From the NCBI GenBank assembly GCA_000711775.1, contig ARYC01017818.1, positions 1-64,000 of the forward strand: a stretch of 64,000 nucleotides of DNA, read 5' to 3'. Under the pieces are notes generated by a model. It had not been told where the DNA came from and ran no database searches. It saw only the letters and a list, made by a program, of their open reading frames with translations. Of this stretch, positions 22,851-34,260 are shown piece after piece (position 1 is the first letter of the stretch; every line of letters begins with the position of its first letter). The position numbers and the translations under genes are program-made. This DNA is from Oxytricha trifallax. Its lineage: Eukaryota > Ciliophora > Spirotrichea > Sporadotrichida > Oxytrichidae.

Positions 22851-23370
22851 AATATGTTCATGCCTCCATATAAGCAATGTACGATGAAGTTTCTCAGGGA
22901 TGTTTTGAAGGGGACCAAAATTTTAATAAAATCAAATGAAGTGATTTGGATTAATGTCCCCTGTTTCCCTGAACTTAGTCTAAAACGAGTATGGGATAAA
23001 GTAAAAGAGGACGAGGATCTCAAAAAGTACCTGAATACATATGATGATGCCAACTAACTACCTGATCGAAACTTTTTCTTTGGAATCTTAGGCACTCTTT
23101 GACACGACTATTTATTGAGGATGGTCCAAGATCAATAATAAGTAAGGGTTTGCGGAATGCAATTAACAGGGGACCAAAATAAAATTTTAATCAGCAATGA
23201 GTTCTTGGAGTAGCTCTAGAAAACTCTACTATCTCAAGCATAAAATGATTATTCGATTAAATTTATTATAGAGCGTAAAGGTAGAGCCCTCTCTCTACTT
23301 AGGCAAGGATCAACATGCAGAAGGGTAACTAAAAAACGCAAATTGAACTAGATGACATTTTCTTTTTCAG
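22851..23370 (+). pseudogene. Relic or distant relative of the TBE 22-kDa gene
   Basis: The plus-strand protein MKFLRDVLKGTKILIKSNEV...CFPELSL...LPDRNFFFGILGTL (22885-23100) follows the same order and spacing as the TBE 22-kDa protein (ISFLKAILCDEKKAF, IPNYPEIS, LPERNFFFGVLGTL). It then continues past a TGA at 23100 (HDYLLRMVQDQQ) in line with RESYLREIIEEAH of the TBE copies. It is much more diverged than the TBE copies are from each other. No transposase or intact termini lie beside it. Either a very old TBE-family fossil or a host gene related to the element gene. Confidence 0.65.
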
Positions 23371-23639
23371 ATTATGTAAACAACACAAATTAAAATTTAG
23401 AGGAACGAAAAGAGGGAAAAGAGACAAGGAACATAAATTCAACTCCTAAAAAGCAAAGATTTTTTAATATTGAATTGAAAATTGAGCAAACTCATAATAT
23501 ATTTTTTAATATATTATAATTTAACTTAAATTATTTAAAAAACAATTCTAACTTAATCATTCTTCTAATAATAACTTAATTTAATTTTGCATTTTATTTA
23601 TGTGCCTTTATTCTGTTTTAAAGCAATCTTCTTACTTAA

Positions 23640-24110
23640 TGTTTAATACTGCGTTCCTTTTTGGAAAAGTTAAAATTCCTTTCAATTACGTTCCTCTTAA
23701 AGGTAAATTTTACTCTTGAAAAAATTTATTTAATAAAAGTAAACTATTAAGAGTAAGGATCATTAAAGATAAATTTCCACCTATTATCAATTATCTTTTG
23801 TTTGAAAGCTCTATTGTGATGGGCACGCAAATTATCCTTTTTAACCCCTATATTATGGTTCTATTATTTCTAGCCCAAGCATCAAATCTGAAATTTTTAT
23901 TGATTTTTCTTTTATAACAAATCCTAAGAGTCCTTAATAACCTGAAATAAATACCAATGAAGGCAAAGTTGAGATATTTATACCTTCTTTTTAAACATCT
24001 TGATTAGAGTATGGACCTGCCCAAGATCTCATAGAAATAGAGTGTGGTTTAAAAATAGTCTCATCTAAATATATTAAGATTTCTTATTGCTAATAAGCTT
24101 AAATAATCAA
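23640..24110 (+). CDS. Unknown gene fragment, two exons
   Basis: A short exon (FGKVKIPFNYVPLK, about 23655-23700) ends at a GTAAAT donor. A second behind TTTGAAAG at about 23810 reads LYCDGHANYPFQPLYYG...SEIFIDFSFITNPKSP...KVEIFIPSFQTS, has a TGA at about 24003, then LEYGPAQDLIEIECGLK. The alternating hydrophobic pattern suggests a beta-rich domain. No family recognised; both ends are uncertain. Confidence 0.4.
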
Positions 24111-24640
24111 AGGGCATTGATGAAGTTGCTAAACTTAAATTTAAGTCATTTTTGAATTTGCAAGTTTATATGTTGACTTCGTTTATTTATATTTTACACA
24201 TTGAAGAGGTACAGCTTTCTTAAACTAGATGTCGAAATCTTTTATCTAGAAATTTACGATTAAAATTTTTTGCGCGATCAGCTATTGATTATTATTTTAA
24301 ATCAGTCAAAGTAGTCTTATGTACAAAATAGTTTAAGTGATCAAGGGTTAAATTTAGAGCTCGCTTTTTATTATTTTGACTTTGATCTGGTTTGTTGTTA
24401 TAATTAACACACACTTTTCGAATCAAATTTTAGCTAAAGCCAAATATTTTCCCAATTTTTTTATAAATAAAGCAAGTGAACTAAGCATTTTAAGGATCTT
24501 AATCATTGTATCAGAGTTAAAGTATTTAGGTTCTACATTTTTCACTAATACTCTTATATTTAAGTTATTTCATTTCTATTCAATTTATTTTATATTTATA
24601 ATTCTCAAATTCTTCAATAAATAATTCTTATGATTCTTAG

Positions 24641-25131
24641 TTTTGAAAGCAAAGATGCGGCTGATTTAATGAAAAAAATCTTCAACACAGACCGATTAAA
24701 AATTCCTGATATAAGAGCTCATCCCTGGTTCTAAGAGTTTCAGCCAGTTTGTAAACTTAGTTTTATTTTAATGTACAAGTAATAATTCAATACGAATTTA
24801 TGAACAAAGGATTGATAGTAGGGTATAATACAATCCCAAACGAAGAGGACATTCTTTAAATGTTAGAAATTAAAGGTTTCCAAAGAGAATATGCTATTAG
24901 ATGCTTGGATGCTAATAAGCATAATCATGCTACAACTTGCTACTATCTCTAATTGAAGAAAATGGAAAAAGAGGGTAAAATATAAGCATCGAATTATTAC
25001 TAAAGTGCTTAAACTTTGTATCCAAATCACTTCATGGAAGTAGAGATTCATCATTAATGAATAAAATGAGAAGTGGGAATAATACTAATCAAAAGCTTAT
25101 GTCAGTTGGTGGACATCGATTACAATTATGA
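24641..25131 (+). CDS. SNF1/AMPK/MARK-type protein kinase, C-terminal part with UBA domain
   Basis: The exon opens behind TTCTTAG with the end of a kinase domain (ADLMKKIFNTDRLKI, then IRAHPWFQEF). A linker is followed by a UBA-like domain typical of SNF1/MARK kinases (NEEDILQMLEIKGFQREYAI, then ATTCYYLQLKKMEKEGK). A Ser/Asn-rich tail (LHGSRDSSLMNKMRSGNN) ends at TGA 25129. One slip near the CCAAATC at about 25023 joins the two parts. The N-lobe and catalytic loop are not in the preceding kilobase, so the gene is partial here, like the neighbouring glutamate-cysteine ligase. Confidence 0.7.
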
Positions 25132-25486
25132 GTAATTTTTTTAAATATTAAATCAAAGATTTATAAATAAATATTGAGTTTAATTATAATTTCAGACAGT
25201 ATCAGTATGTAAAGCTCTATATTCTAATAAGGCGAGAATAAAGAATGTAAAATATTTACTTATAGAGAATTTTTATTATAGAATTATATAAAAATAGAAA
25301 TATTACTCAAATTATATTGTAAACTATTTGTTTCGTCAAAAGTAATATAATTTCTAATCTGATAATAATTTACTATAAAATGTAACAATAACCAAGCTTC
25401 TTCTTATGACTTTTATAGCGTTTCTTTTCAATAATTAGTTTTACTTGATTTATTGATCTTTTATTCTTTGATTCAAGGGGTTTTAG
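25132..25486. other. AT-rich gap
   Basis: Between the kinase 3' end and the next gene. No frame or repeat of note beyond runs of A/T. Confidence 0.5.
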
Positions 25487-28134
25487 TAAAACGAAAATGA
25501 TTTGAATTCTCTAAATATGATGTCTTAAAATGCCCAAAACTTTGTCGATAGTCCAAAATTAGATGAGGTAACTTCAAACGACGATTAGACCAATATAGAT
25601 GATTAGGAGTGTAGACATTCAAACAAGTCCAAGATCCTCAGACTTTCATATAAAGAGAATCTACTTTTAGAGAACAGCGATCGAGATTAAGGAAGGAACT
25701 CAATTAAAGTAAGAGATGAATCAGTAAAGAACTAAAAATCAAACAAGAATCAGAAACCTCCCTTCACAGATTTGTAAATTTTTGAAGCTACTAAAATAGA
25801 GAATTCCAAGAGACCTCCACCATTTGCAGTTTAAGGCGGTGTTCGCTATTCAGGAAGGCAAGCTTAGAAACGCAAGGGTAATGTTCCAGCTTGTTTAGAT
25901 CGATCAGTGGACATAACCACAAATTAAAGTTACACAAAGAATCAGAATAATTACATGTCTATGATGCAATTTTATGAGTAGAGTTTCATAAGAAGTCTAC
26001 TGACTAACGATTAAGTCTAGAAATAAACCAAATACAGTCACAATACTCATCATAATGTTAAAAATATGAATAATTCATTTATGAGCCATGAAATACTGCC
26101 CATGAATGCAATTAAATCATAGTAGCAACTTTTGACTGTACAGAGCTATCAGCGATTTTTAAGGGAATAAATTCTACTAAATAATGCCAATTCTAATTGA
26201 GTAATCTTTAATTAATATCTTGAAAGATAGAGAGATATTAAAAATGCTTCATTAACTAGTAGTAGCCAATTATGTTACATTTAGAAAATATAAATTTCTG
26301 GTATAAATGGACGACAAAAAGCCTAAGTCAATTCAGTCTAAATTAAAGCTACGGGAACTGAAATCAATAAAGAAAAGTAGCTAAAGAATGCATAAAACTT
26401 TAGGGACTAAGTCATCTTCTTATAAAATTAATCACAACTCTAATTAGTATTGCTTTTATGTAAAAATAATGAAGGAATTTCACTAATTTTTGGGATAGGT
26501 TTTTGTATTTGGTTTTAGTTTACAATAATCCTCGTAATTATCAGTTCACGACAGAGACTACAAGAAAATTTAATAGTATGAAAAGAAGTTTGAGAGATAA
26601 TTTTACTTGGAAAAAATAAGAAGCGAATTAAGAGCGAAGAAAGAATAGCGAAAACTGCTCATGTAGTAATTAGGAGCAGGTGAAGACAGCACTAAATATT
26701 AAAGTGAAAATGGTAATTTAAAGATTCGCGTTGATTCCCAAAAACAACAAGAAAATTTATTTAACATAGAGTAGAAGTCTATTTATAACTAATACTCTCA
26801 TATTTAAAGGGAGGACTTAAGTAAATTAAAAGCTACTAAAGACTAGGATGATAATGAGATAATAATTGAAGAAAGAAATTCAAAGCCAAATTTAGGCAAT
26901 ATTTTCACATAGTAATCTCAACTTTCTAAGCTCAATACATAGCTAATTAAAAAATACAAAGATAAGCATAGTATAATCAAGAAAATCTTGGAAGAGTTTA
27001 TAGGCGAAAAACTTAATGACGATGGAAACATCATCCCTAAAAAGCGTGGCAGAAGAAGAAAGAGTAGTATTTAAGCAGAGAAAGATAAAATTAAACAAAG
27101 AAAAATGCTGGAGAGATAGATCTATAGGAGGCTACAAGAAAGTGAATTGAGTTTAGAGAGTGACAGAGAAATAGATATCAACCAAATTATCAAGCTTTAA
27201 ACATTAAAAATGTGCTTGTTAAATGCATTTTTTCGATTATTAAGCCTCAAAAATTAGACAGACAGAAGAAATAGGCTACGATTAAAAATCAATAGTAACC
27301 ATAGCAATAGTATAGAATTATTAATGAATTAGAAACTAGACTTCGTTAGGAAGAGGATGATATGCGAGATATCTTAAAAGACAAAAATTGGTACTAGTAA
27401 TACATTCAAAAAATAAAAAAAGATTAAGAATCTCAAGATCGTGAACTATAAAAGTTGCTCCAAAAGAAACAGTAGGAACTTCAAAGAAATCAAAATAATA
27501 ATAACACGGAATAAGTGTACAGTTTGGAATAACTATAGAGTGATGAAAAGGACTACAATAATAATCGAATTGATTTAACTTACAAGAAATAAATTCATTG
27601 AAGTTTTAGGAAGCTCTGGATATAATCTAAATGACAACGAAATTATAGTAAGAGCAGCATTAACTTAAAAATGCGAAAAATTCACAGGAATCAAACTAGC
27701 AGTATAATTAGGATTAATAGATCCAAAGACACCCAAATTTTCATCTATTCTTTATCCTCAGTTAAAATAACTAGTATATGGATAGAAATAGTCAGGAATA
27801 GTATTTAAGCCAAGATAAAATGATCCAAGTGAAAAAACGAAGTACTTACAGATATCTCTAAAAGCTGCTAAGCATGTATAATAATGATAATTATTAGTCA
27901 GTATATGAAAATAAAGACTCTATGGTTGCAGAAAAGAGTAGTCAAGTCTAGAATAACTCTGGAATACACTATTGTCTTGTGTAGACAGCTGATTAAGCAA
28001 AGAATAGCTTAGAAAAAGTCAAGCAATAACTGAATAAGACTGAGACCTTTTTGGATGAATTAAAGAAGCTACAGGATTTAAAGAAAGAACTAACTAATTA
28101 ATATGGAATTGAGTTTAAGGACATAGTCTAGTGA
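25487..28134 (+). CDS. Large Gln/Lys-rich coiled-coil protein
   Basis: Begins behind TTTTAG; first Met pair at 25517 (MMSQNAQNFVDSPKLDE). A disordered Ser/Asn/Gln-rich N-terminal half follows, then basic coiled coils: YEKKFERQFYLEKIRSELRA near 26580, IIPKKRGRRRKSSIQ near 27035, DMRDILKDKNWYQQYIQKIK near 27360 and KKLQDLKKELTNQYGIEF at the end, with TGA at 28132. A short intron-like gap ends ATTAAG near 27241. An in-frame TGA at 26198 lies inside a 15-bp segment flanked by AATT. One-base slips occur near A-runs at about 27587 and 27767. Likely a basal-body or cytoskeletal type protein by composition only. Confidence 0.65.
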
Positions 28135-28284
28135 AGCTATTCAAATAATAATAAAAAATTAATAAAAGACATAATAAGCAGAAAATACAACGATATCTGT
28201 TATGATTAGAGAAATAATTAATCGAAATAAAAAACATAATTTAAAAAGTATTCCTTATAATGATGTTGAATAATGTTATATTAA

Positions 28285-29412
28285 TCAAAATGTATTACAA
28301 TTAGTCTCATCATTATGCACACTTTCACTATCATAGTTATTCTTGCCCTCTGTCCCTGATTGATTTAAGCTTCCTTTTTTGTCTCTATGAGAGTTCTTAG
28401 GATCGTTTTCATCATACTCCTCCTGACTTGAGTATTACTATTCATCTTCATCAGTTCCATCGTCTCTGGTCTATTGAAATAAACATAATTAATTTTAGTA
28501 AAAGTTTACTCCATAACAACCACCAAAGGGTAGCATCCCAAAAAGCCTCCTTAATTTTTACTTCTCATGTTTTTACCTCCATACTCCTAAAAAACATTTG
28601 ACAAATTTGAATAAAAATCTATGAATGTTTTTTTAATAAACTTACCTCCATTTCTTTGAGTTCATCTTATTCACGATTTTTCATTTTTTCCAAATCATAA
28701 AATTCCTTATGAAGTATATTGCAACTATTTATGTCTCCTATCAGAATTTTGAAAGCTTTTTATATTCCCTGATTATTCAAGGCACTAACTTCTCGATATC
28801 TCATGCCTTCCAATTTTTTCAAGTAATTTTTTTCTAGCGCCTGTTTTTTGTGTTTTAATTCTTTTTTATTTCCAATTACAAGTTTCTTAGGCTAATACAT
28901 CATGGATTTTTTACCTCTCTGCGCTCACTTTTCTCAATTTCTTTGATAGTCTCCATTAAACATGAAAGTGTGTCGAAAGTAAACTTATTGCTCGCGTCCT
29001 CTAAAAAACATGTAGCCATGTATTTTAGAATCCGCATCTGTCCCAAAATTATTCTTAACTATATCATTTAGGGTTATTGACATCTCACGGCTAGGTCACT
29101 GTAATCTGGGTCCTTATCCAACAAGGGGTGATCATGAGGGAAAACGTCTATGATTTCGAATTCCACAAATTATGGGTCGACATCTTGATCTTCAAGAATA
29201 TTGAAAGCTCTACGATAAATTTATGCATATAGTGTAGGTTCATAGTAGGTAGAAAATGAATTATTTATGAATCTGTTGATAATTGAGGTTTTTCCTACAA
29301 ATGAGGGCCCTAAAACACAAATGCGATATTATCGAACTGAGCGACCTTCTTTTATAGCGGAAATTGTATTTATAGCACCTAATATACCTCCACCGTCAGT
29401 TATTATTGCCAT
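28285..29412 (-). CDS. Ras-like small GTPase with Asp/Ser-rich C-terminal extension
   Basis: ATG at 29412 (MAIITDGGGILGAINT). P-loop VLGPSFVGKTSIINRF near 29300-29345, effector-like YYEPTLYAQIY, then switch-region sequence FEIIDVFPHDHPL. After an intron ending GGGACAG (about 29031) comes DASNKFTFDTLSCLMETIKE. After a second intron come the guanine-base motif VIGNKKEL (NKxD with Glu, near 28875) and the SA motif REVSALNNQGI (near 28790). An unusual acidic tail (DEDEQQYSSQEEYDEND) ends with TGA at 28285. It binds and hydrolyses GTP as a membrane-traffic or signalling switch. No C-terminal prenylation Cys motif is visible and the extension is atypical. Confidence 0.8.
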
Positions 29413-29959
29413 TAAAAATTAAACTTAAATAAAATCGTTTTAAATAATTTTGAATATATTTAAAAAAAGTAGAACCTAAGGTTTATTAAGAAATTAATTT
29501 TCTTAATTATAATTAAGTTAATTCAATTAGTAACACATCTATAGGGATCTGTGGGGAATATTCTCTGGCACACAGTTAGCAATCTTTTTACAGTAAGGTT
29601 TTACTCTGATTTTCATCGTTAAGAACTATGATAAATAAAAAGAAAAATAGAAGATAATTAGATTTAAATTAAGATTAATTAGAATACTTGTAGAATAAAA
29701 TGAAAATGGAATTTCTCAAACAGCTTTGTCATCTTTCCATTCACCTTCGTAAATGTCACAGTCAGCATGCCAGAATTATTTTTAGTCTCCTCTTGAGCTC
29801 TGTCTGCGAAGTCTCCTTTCAAGTCTATAGCTGCTCTTAGAAGTTAGGATCTCTAAAAAATAAAAATTTTATATATTTAATTTGTTACTTATATTTTATG
29901 TGAATGTAACTGCTCCACCATCGTCTCTATTAAAAGAATTCTAATTAATCTTAATTTAA

Positions 29960-31425
29960 ATCTTATTATCTTCTATTTTTCTATTTATTTATCATAAATA
30001 TGTGCAACCTAACTTGAGAAAATCTTAGATCTTCCCGCTCTCTCATGAATACCTACCATAGTAACTCCAATAGGCCAGGGAGCATTTCCAATAGCAAGTT
30101 CCAAATATTTATCATGAGCTCTCACGTATTCTTTCATCAATGTGTATGAATGATGAGATACACGCCGTCCATAATTTCATCATTGATTTGCTTCTTTTTA
30201 AGTTGCTTAAAGAAAGGTTTGCAGTGACGAGTGCACTGCTTCAAAGTACTTATTTCTTGCTTTCCCTCAGCACTTCTAAAAAAACCTTCTGACTTCTCTA
30301 GTAGCTCTTTCTCCCAAACTTTGAGCATTTTCTTGCTCCATAAATAGATGACTAGACATTTCTCTTCTGGTGGATGTCTCTTGCAAGCATTCTCAAATTT
30401 CGTATAGTTCCTGAAAGTTTAATTGTTCTTCTCTTTAATTTCTACTAAGTCATTGATGTTTCTGTCACCAATCTTCAATTCATCCTCTGTTTTGTACAGA
30501 CCAATATACTCGTCAATACTGTTTACTTAAACTGCTTGCCAACCAAATTTCTGTTTTTAATTTTGCTTTTAGGTTAATATCTATAAATTTTACAATTCTA
30601 ATTGCTTCTGGTTATTAGCCTCCATTTAAGACTCTAGTTATTGTATAATTGTTATTTTTATTCATCTCATGATTCTAAGAAATAAGGAACTTAAATTAAA
30701 TCCAGCAATACTTCATTTAATAGAGTTATTCAACCTCAGATTCCACTGGTATGGAATACTTGAGTGTATCTTCATTAATTTATAGAAGACCAGAAGCTAA
30801 TTGCTATTAACAATCCAGGAATCTCAAATATCTTTATTTGTCAGTTCTCCGTACAAAGTATTAGCTTGCTTTAGTTATCTAAGTTAATTCATTACTTCTT
30901 CTTTAGATAGTGGAATTACTATTTCTTCATCTTTTTGATAATTTTTTGTTTCCTCAATAAGACTCAAGAGTTTTTAATTTTAAGTTAATTTAAATGCTCG
31001 TTATTTTTTTGTACCCCTCTCATTATTTAATCTCTTGTTAACTTAATATTTGGGAAGATTATTAAAAGTGAGTAATTATCTAAAATAAAGTTAATCCTAT
31101 AAATTTGACTTTAATACACATTAACTAACTTATATATCTTATTATGTTACCCATTTAAGCCATTTCCACTTAATTGTTTACTGTCTCCTAGACTTGAATA
31201 AGTATACTGAATTTCTTTCAATTTCAGCTCTTACTTCTGTCTCTTCTCCTCTTCCCTTTGCTTCTGCTCATTCATATATATTTATTATCTTTCTTTCTCA
31301 GGGTCCCCTTTATATACCCAGGTTTGTCCAGGACCTCCTTTTTAAGCTAATTAGGCTGACTTCTACTCTTTAAGTTTTGCGAGAGTATCTCTTAAGGAAT
31401 TCGTTTTGATTTTTATAATTATTAT
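29960..31425 (-). CDS. PRPF18: Pre-mRNA-splicing factor 18
   Basis: N-terminal part ([20 protein letters not shown] and [16 protein letters not shown], about 31260-31410). Small SFM-type motif [20 protein letters not shown] then LYGELTN near 30850-30920. C-terminal Prp18 domain: [20 protein letters not shown] (about 30245-30320), [15 protein letters not shown], and the diagnostic [20 protein letters not shown] then [16 protein letters not shown] (about 29985-30105). It acts in the second catalytic step of splicing with Slu7 on the U5 snRNP. A TGA lies in frame at 30836-30834. The last 30 or so residues of the family are not evident. An exon at about 29705-29860 (LLRAAIDLKGDFADRAQEET) on the same strand may be the true 3' end or another gene. 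Confidence 0.9.
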
Positions 31426-31548
31426 AATTTAACTTTAATAATTCTCATTTGAATAATGAATCATGCATATTCAATTTGGATAAAATACTTAAATGATTTA
31501 AATAAAGTCATATGCAATTTATGAATAATCTAATTTGCCCTAAATTCT

Positions 31549-32660
31549 TCAAAGTTCCTCTGCTTTCTCTGCTGCAGCATCAGAGATATCTACAAAGCAC
31601 AATCAATTAAACATTTCAATGACTTACCTTTCTTTTACTTCTTCTTTTTATCTTTATTGGGCTTTTAGCTCTTCTTTGGTGAACAGTGTCAATGTGAATT
31701 AAGTGCTCAATGCTCTTATCAGTCTCGAATTGTGTGTGATTAAGCAGAGTCTCTTCGTGTTTTTAATGGAGGTCCCACCAAATTTGCATGTTTGGCATCT
31801 TCTCTGTTTATTACAATAGTCTTCTTCATCTGTTGGGTCTGCCTTTCTTAGCGAGAGTCACACTCATTCTTCCGAGTAAACCCAATTCGTACTTGCTTTC
31901 TTCTACGTAAATATCATCAAACAAGTCAAGATCTAACTCGTACTTCATTGTATTCTTGTCCTAAACAAAATGACCTTAAATAAACTGCTATGTATTATTT
32001 GAATATTTACATGATTGCTAAAAATTGTAAGGTTGAAGTTTCTTGGAGAGATAGTGATGTTTTCGTCGAAAGTGTCAAGACAACCTAGAGTATCAAATTT
32101 TGTGGCAAATTTAATGGATAAATAAATATAATCAAGATCTTGAGCCCATTGGAAAGCAGGAGCAATCACGCTAATTCCCTTAGGTGTTTTTTTCTAGAGC
32201 GAGGAGCACTTCATTTCACTTGTTCTTTACTTGCTCAACAGCATTTCTCACAGTATTCTCAGCTTCTATAATTAGGGAAAAGTATTAAAATCAAATTCTT
32301 TATGCAAATTATTTTGGAACAAGTATCAAAACGAACCGATATTCTCGAATGAAGAATATCATTTTACTTGATAATTTCTCTTAACTTTGCAGATCTATTA
32401 CTATCAAGAATGAAATACTCATTGATTAGATATTAAGATGTTTCAAAAATGTTTCTTCTCATACCAATGTTAAGACACCTATAAATATCAAATTTAGCTT
32501 TATTAATTCAAATCTCAAATTCACTAATTGTAAACTCAAGAACACTTAAATTTTTCCTTACTCTTCATCAATAACTAGAAGACTAGGATCTTCTGCATTT
32601 TTGATATATTCCTAGGCCAACTTCAAAGCTTCTTAATCATTTGCAACCTTAGCGAGCTGA
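31549..32660 (-). CDS. CS-domain (p23/HSP20-like) protein
   Basis: An N-terminal helical exon (NQLAKVANDQEALKLAQEYI, about 32590-32650) is followed, after AT-rich introns, by PAFQWAQDLDYIYLSIKF...ENITISPRNFNLTIF (about 32020-32165) and KYELDLDLFDDIYVEESKYE...GRMSVTLAKKGRP (about 31845-31945). These give the strand order of a CS domain with the WAQ and lysine-rich beta-strand features. C-terminal IWWDLHQKHEETLLNHTQFE...IEHLIHID follows. The last exon (ISDAAAEKAEEL) ends at TGA 31549 after a GTAAGT...TTTGTAG intron. CS proteins are usually Hsp90 co-chaperones. The insertion between strands is longer than usual and the N-terminal start is uncertain. Confidence 0.65.
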
Positions 32661-32722
32661 TTACAGTCGAACCCTGATGATTAAGTATACACATATAGAG
32701 AGATCATGAGGCCAAATAATTA

Positions 32723-33605
32723 GGTCGAATTCAATGAAAAATCGAGTTAATGAATATTCAAAGAAATCAAAATAAACCTGCTCTAAAACTATAGTTTATA
32801 ATAATAATTTTTTAATTATAAATTTAAATATATTTTAATAGATTAATCAAATGGAGTGGATTTCATCCACTTTGATTTACTGAGTTAGTTGATTGGGCTG
32901 TATAGCTCAATCATGAAGGTAGTGCCGCATTATTTTTCTCTTTGCCGGTACCGTTACTCTGCCAAAATTCTGCTCTTATATATTTCTGGAGTGAGTAGCA
33001 AAATTTTATTTTTTTTGCGACTGACTCCGCTTTTAATTCTTAAATTATTTGAAACCCTAATTATTTTAAGAATATTCTTATTTATTTATTGCATGCTTTT
33101 TATAGTAAAAGGCATTATATATTTCATTTCTATCTATATCTGAATAAATTAAGGAAAAACTTGAAGGTTGTTACTATTATAAGTAACATTATTTATTCTT
33201 AAATAAATTATATTGTTTTAGTATAAAACACATGCTGAATATTAGAAAAGTTAAACAACAAAAAGAGGGAAGACAGGAATAAATATTAAAATAAAAGCGG
33301 AGTCAGTCGCAAAATCTATAAAATTTCGTGACTCACTCCGCAAATAGATAAGCTCAAAATTTTGACAGCATTTATGCATGTCTTCTAACCAGTGATTTAA
33401 GCTGCTTTATATATACTATTGAACATATGAGTTCACTCAGCTGCAACTCTACTTCAAGATGGAGTAAATATACTCCATCATAATCAAACTATTAAAATGA
33501 TCAAATTTTTAAATTTATAAAATTTCATTATAAATAACAAAATATTATTAGGCTTGTTTTTTAATCTGAATATTCATTAACTCGATTTTTCATTGAATTC
33601 GACCT
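32723..33605. mobile_element. Foldback (long inverted-repeat) element, 883 bp, flanked by TA
   Basis: The left terminus GGTCGAATTCAATGAAAAAT (32723 on) has its reverse complement at the right (to 33605). The identity runs about 40 bp and both sides are flanked by TA. A second inverted pair inside (GACTGACTCCGCTTTTA near 33022 and TAAAAGCGGAGTCAGTC near 33293) shows the two halves are arms of one foldback centred near 33164. Each arm also holds a self-complementary GCGGAGTSAGTC motif. No conserved coding content. Probably non-autonomous, moved by a TA-specific transposase. Confidence 0.8.
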
Positions 33606-34260
33606 AAATGTATAGGTTAAAAATGCTTTTGCAACCTTTTTTTCCAGAAAAATCTTCCAGCTTACCATTTTAAATTTGATTATATTTATAAATTCAATCA
33701 TTTCCTAATAACAATTGTAAAAAAAAGTTTATTTGATAAATTTATGAAAAGTTCTTTACAATAAGGTAAAGCTTCAATAAATTAAAAAAGCAAATTCTTT
33801 ACATTTAATTCTCCAAAATCGATCGTTTTTGCATAAAACAATTTTAATTAGATAATTAAATTGCGATGGGTAACATTGGTTGCAAGAGTTAACTGTATGA
33901 GAAGTGACAAATAAAATTAATTTGATGATTAGAAATTTTAAGCCTGCCCACTCCAAGAGATTAAGTCAGAGAAAAGAAGTTTGACTATAAATAAGAAGTA
34001 AATGCCACAGATTTTTCTCCAGTAAGTGGGAAAGGAGATGGGAGTCAAGCAAGAGAGTCGATTGAGTGTAGCTTATACACACGAGAAAGTTTTGACTGTT
34101 AATCGAAAAAACAAAAATACGGCAAAAATAACAAACAAGGATTGTTCAACCTCAATGGCCGAACAAATACTTAGAGTGCTTTTTTGTATCATATATTATA
34201 AAGAATTAGAGTACCTAGAAAAGAAAACAATATCAAAGAGATTTCAAATCATATTACAAT
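33606..34260. other. AT-rich flank, nothing recognised
   Basis: Between the foldback element and the IQ-MORN gene. An open stretch at 34026-34310 exists but it is in another frame from the well-supported gene start at 34261 and has no recognised content. Confidence 0.4.
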
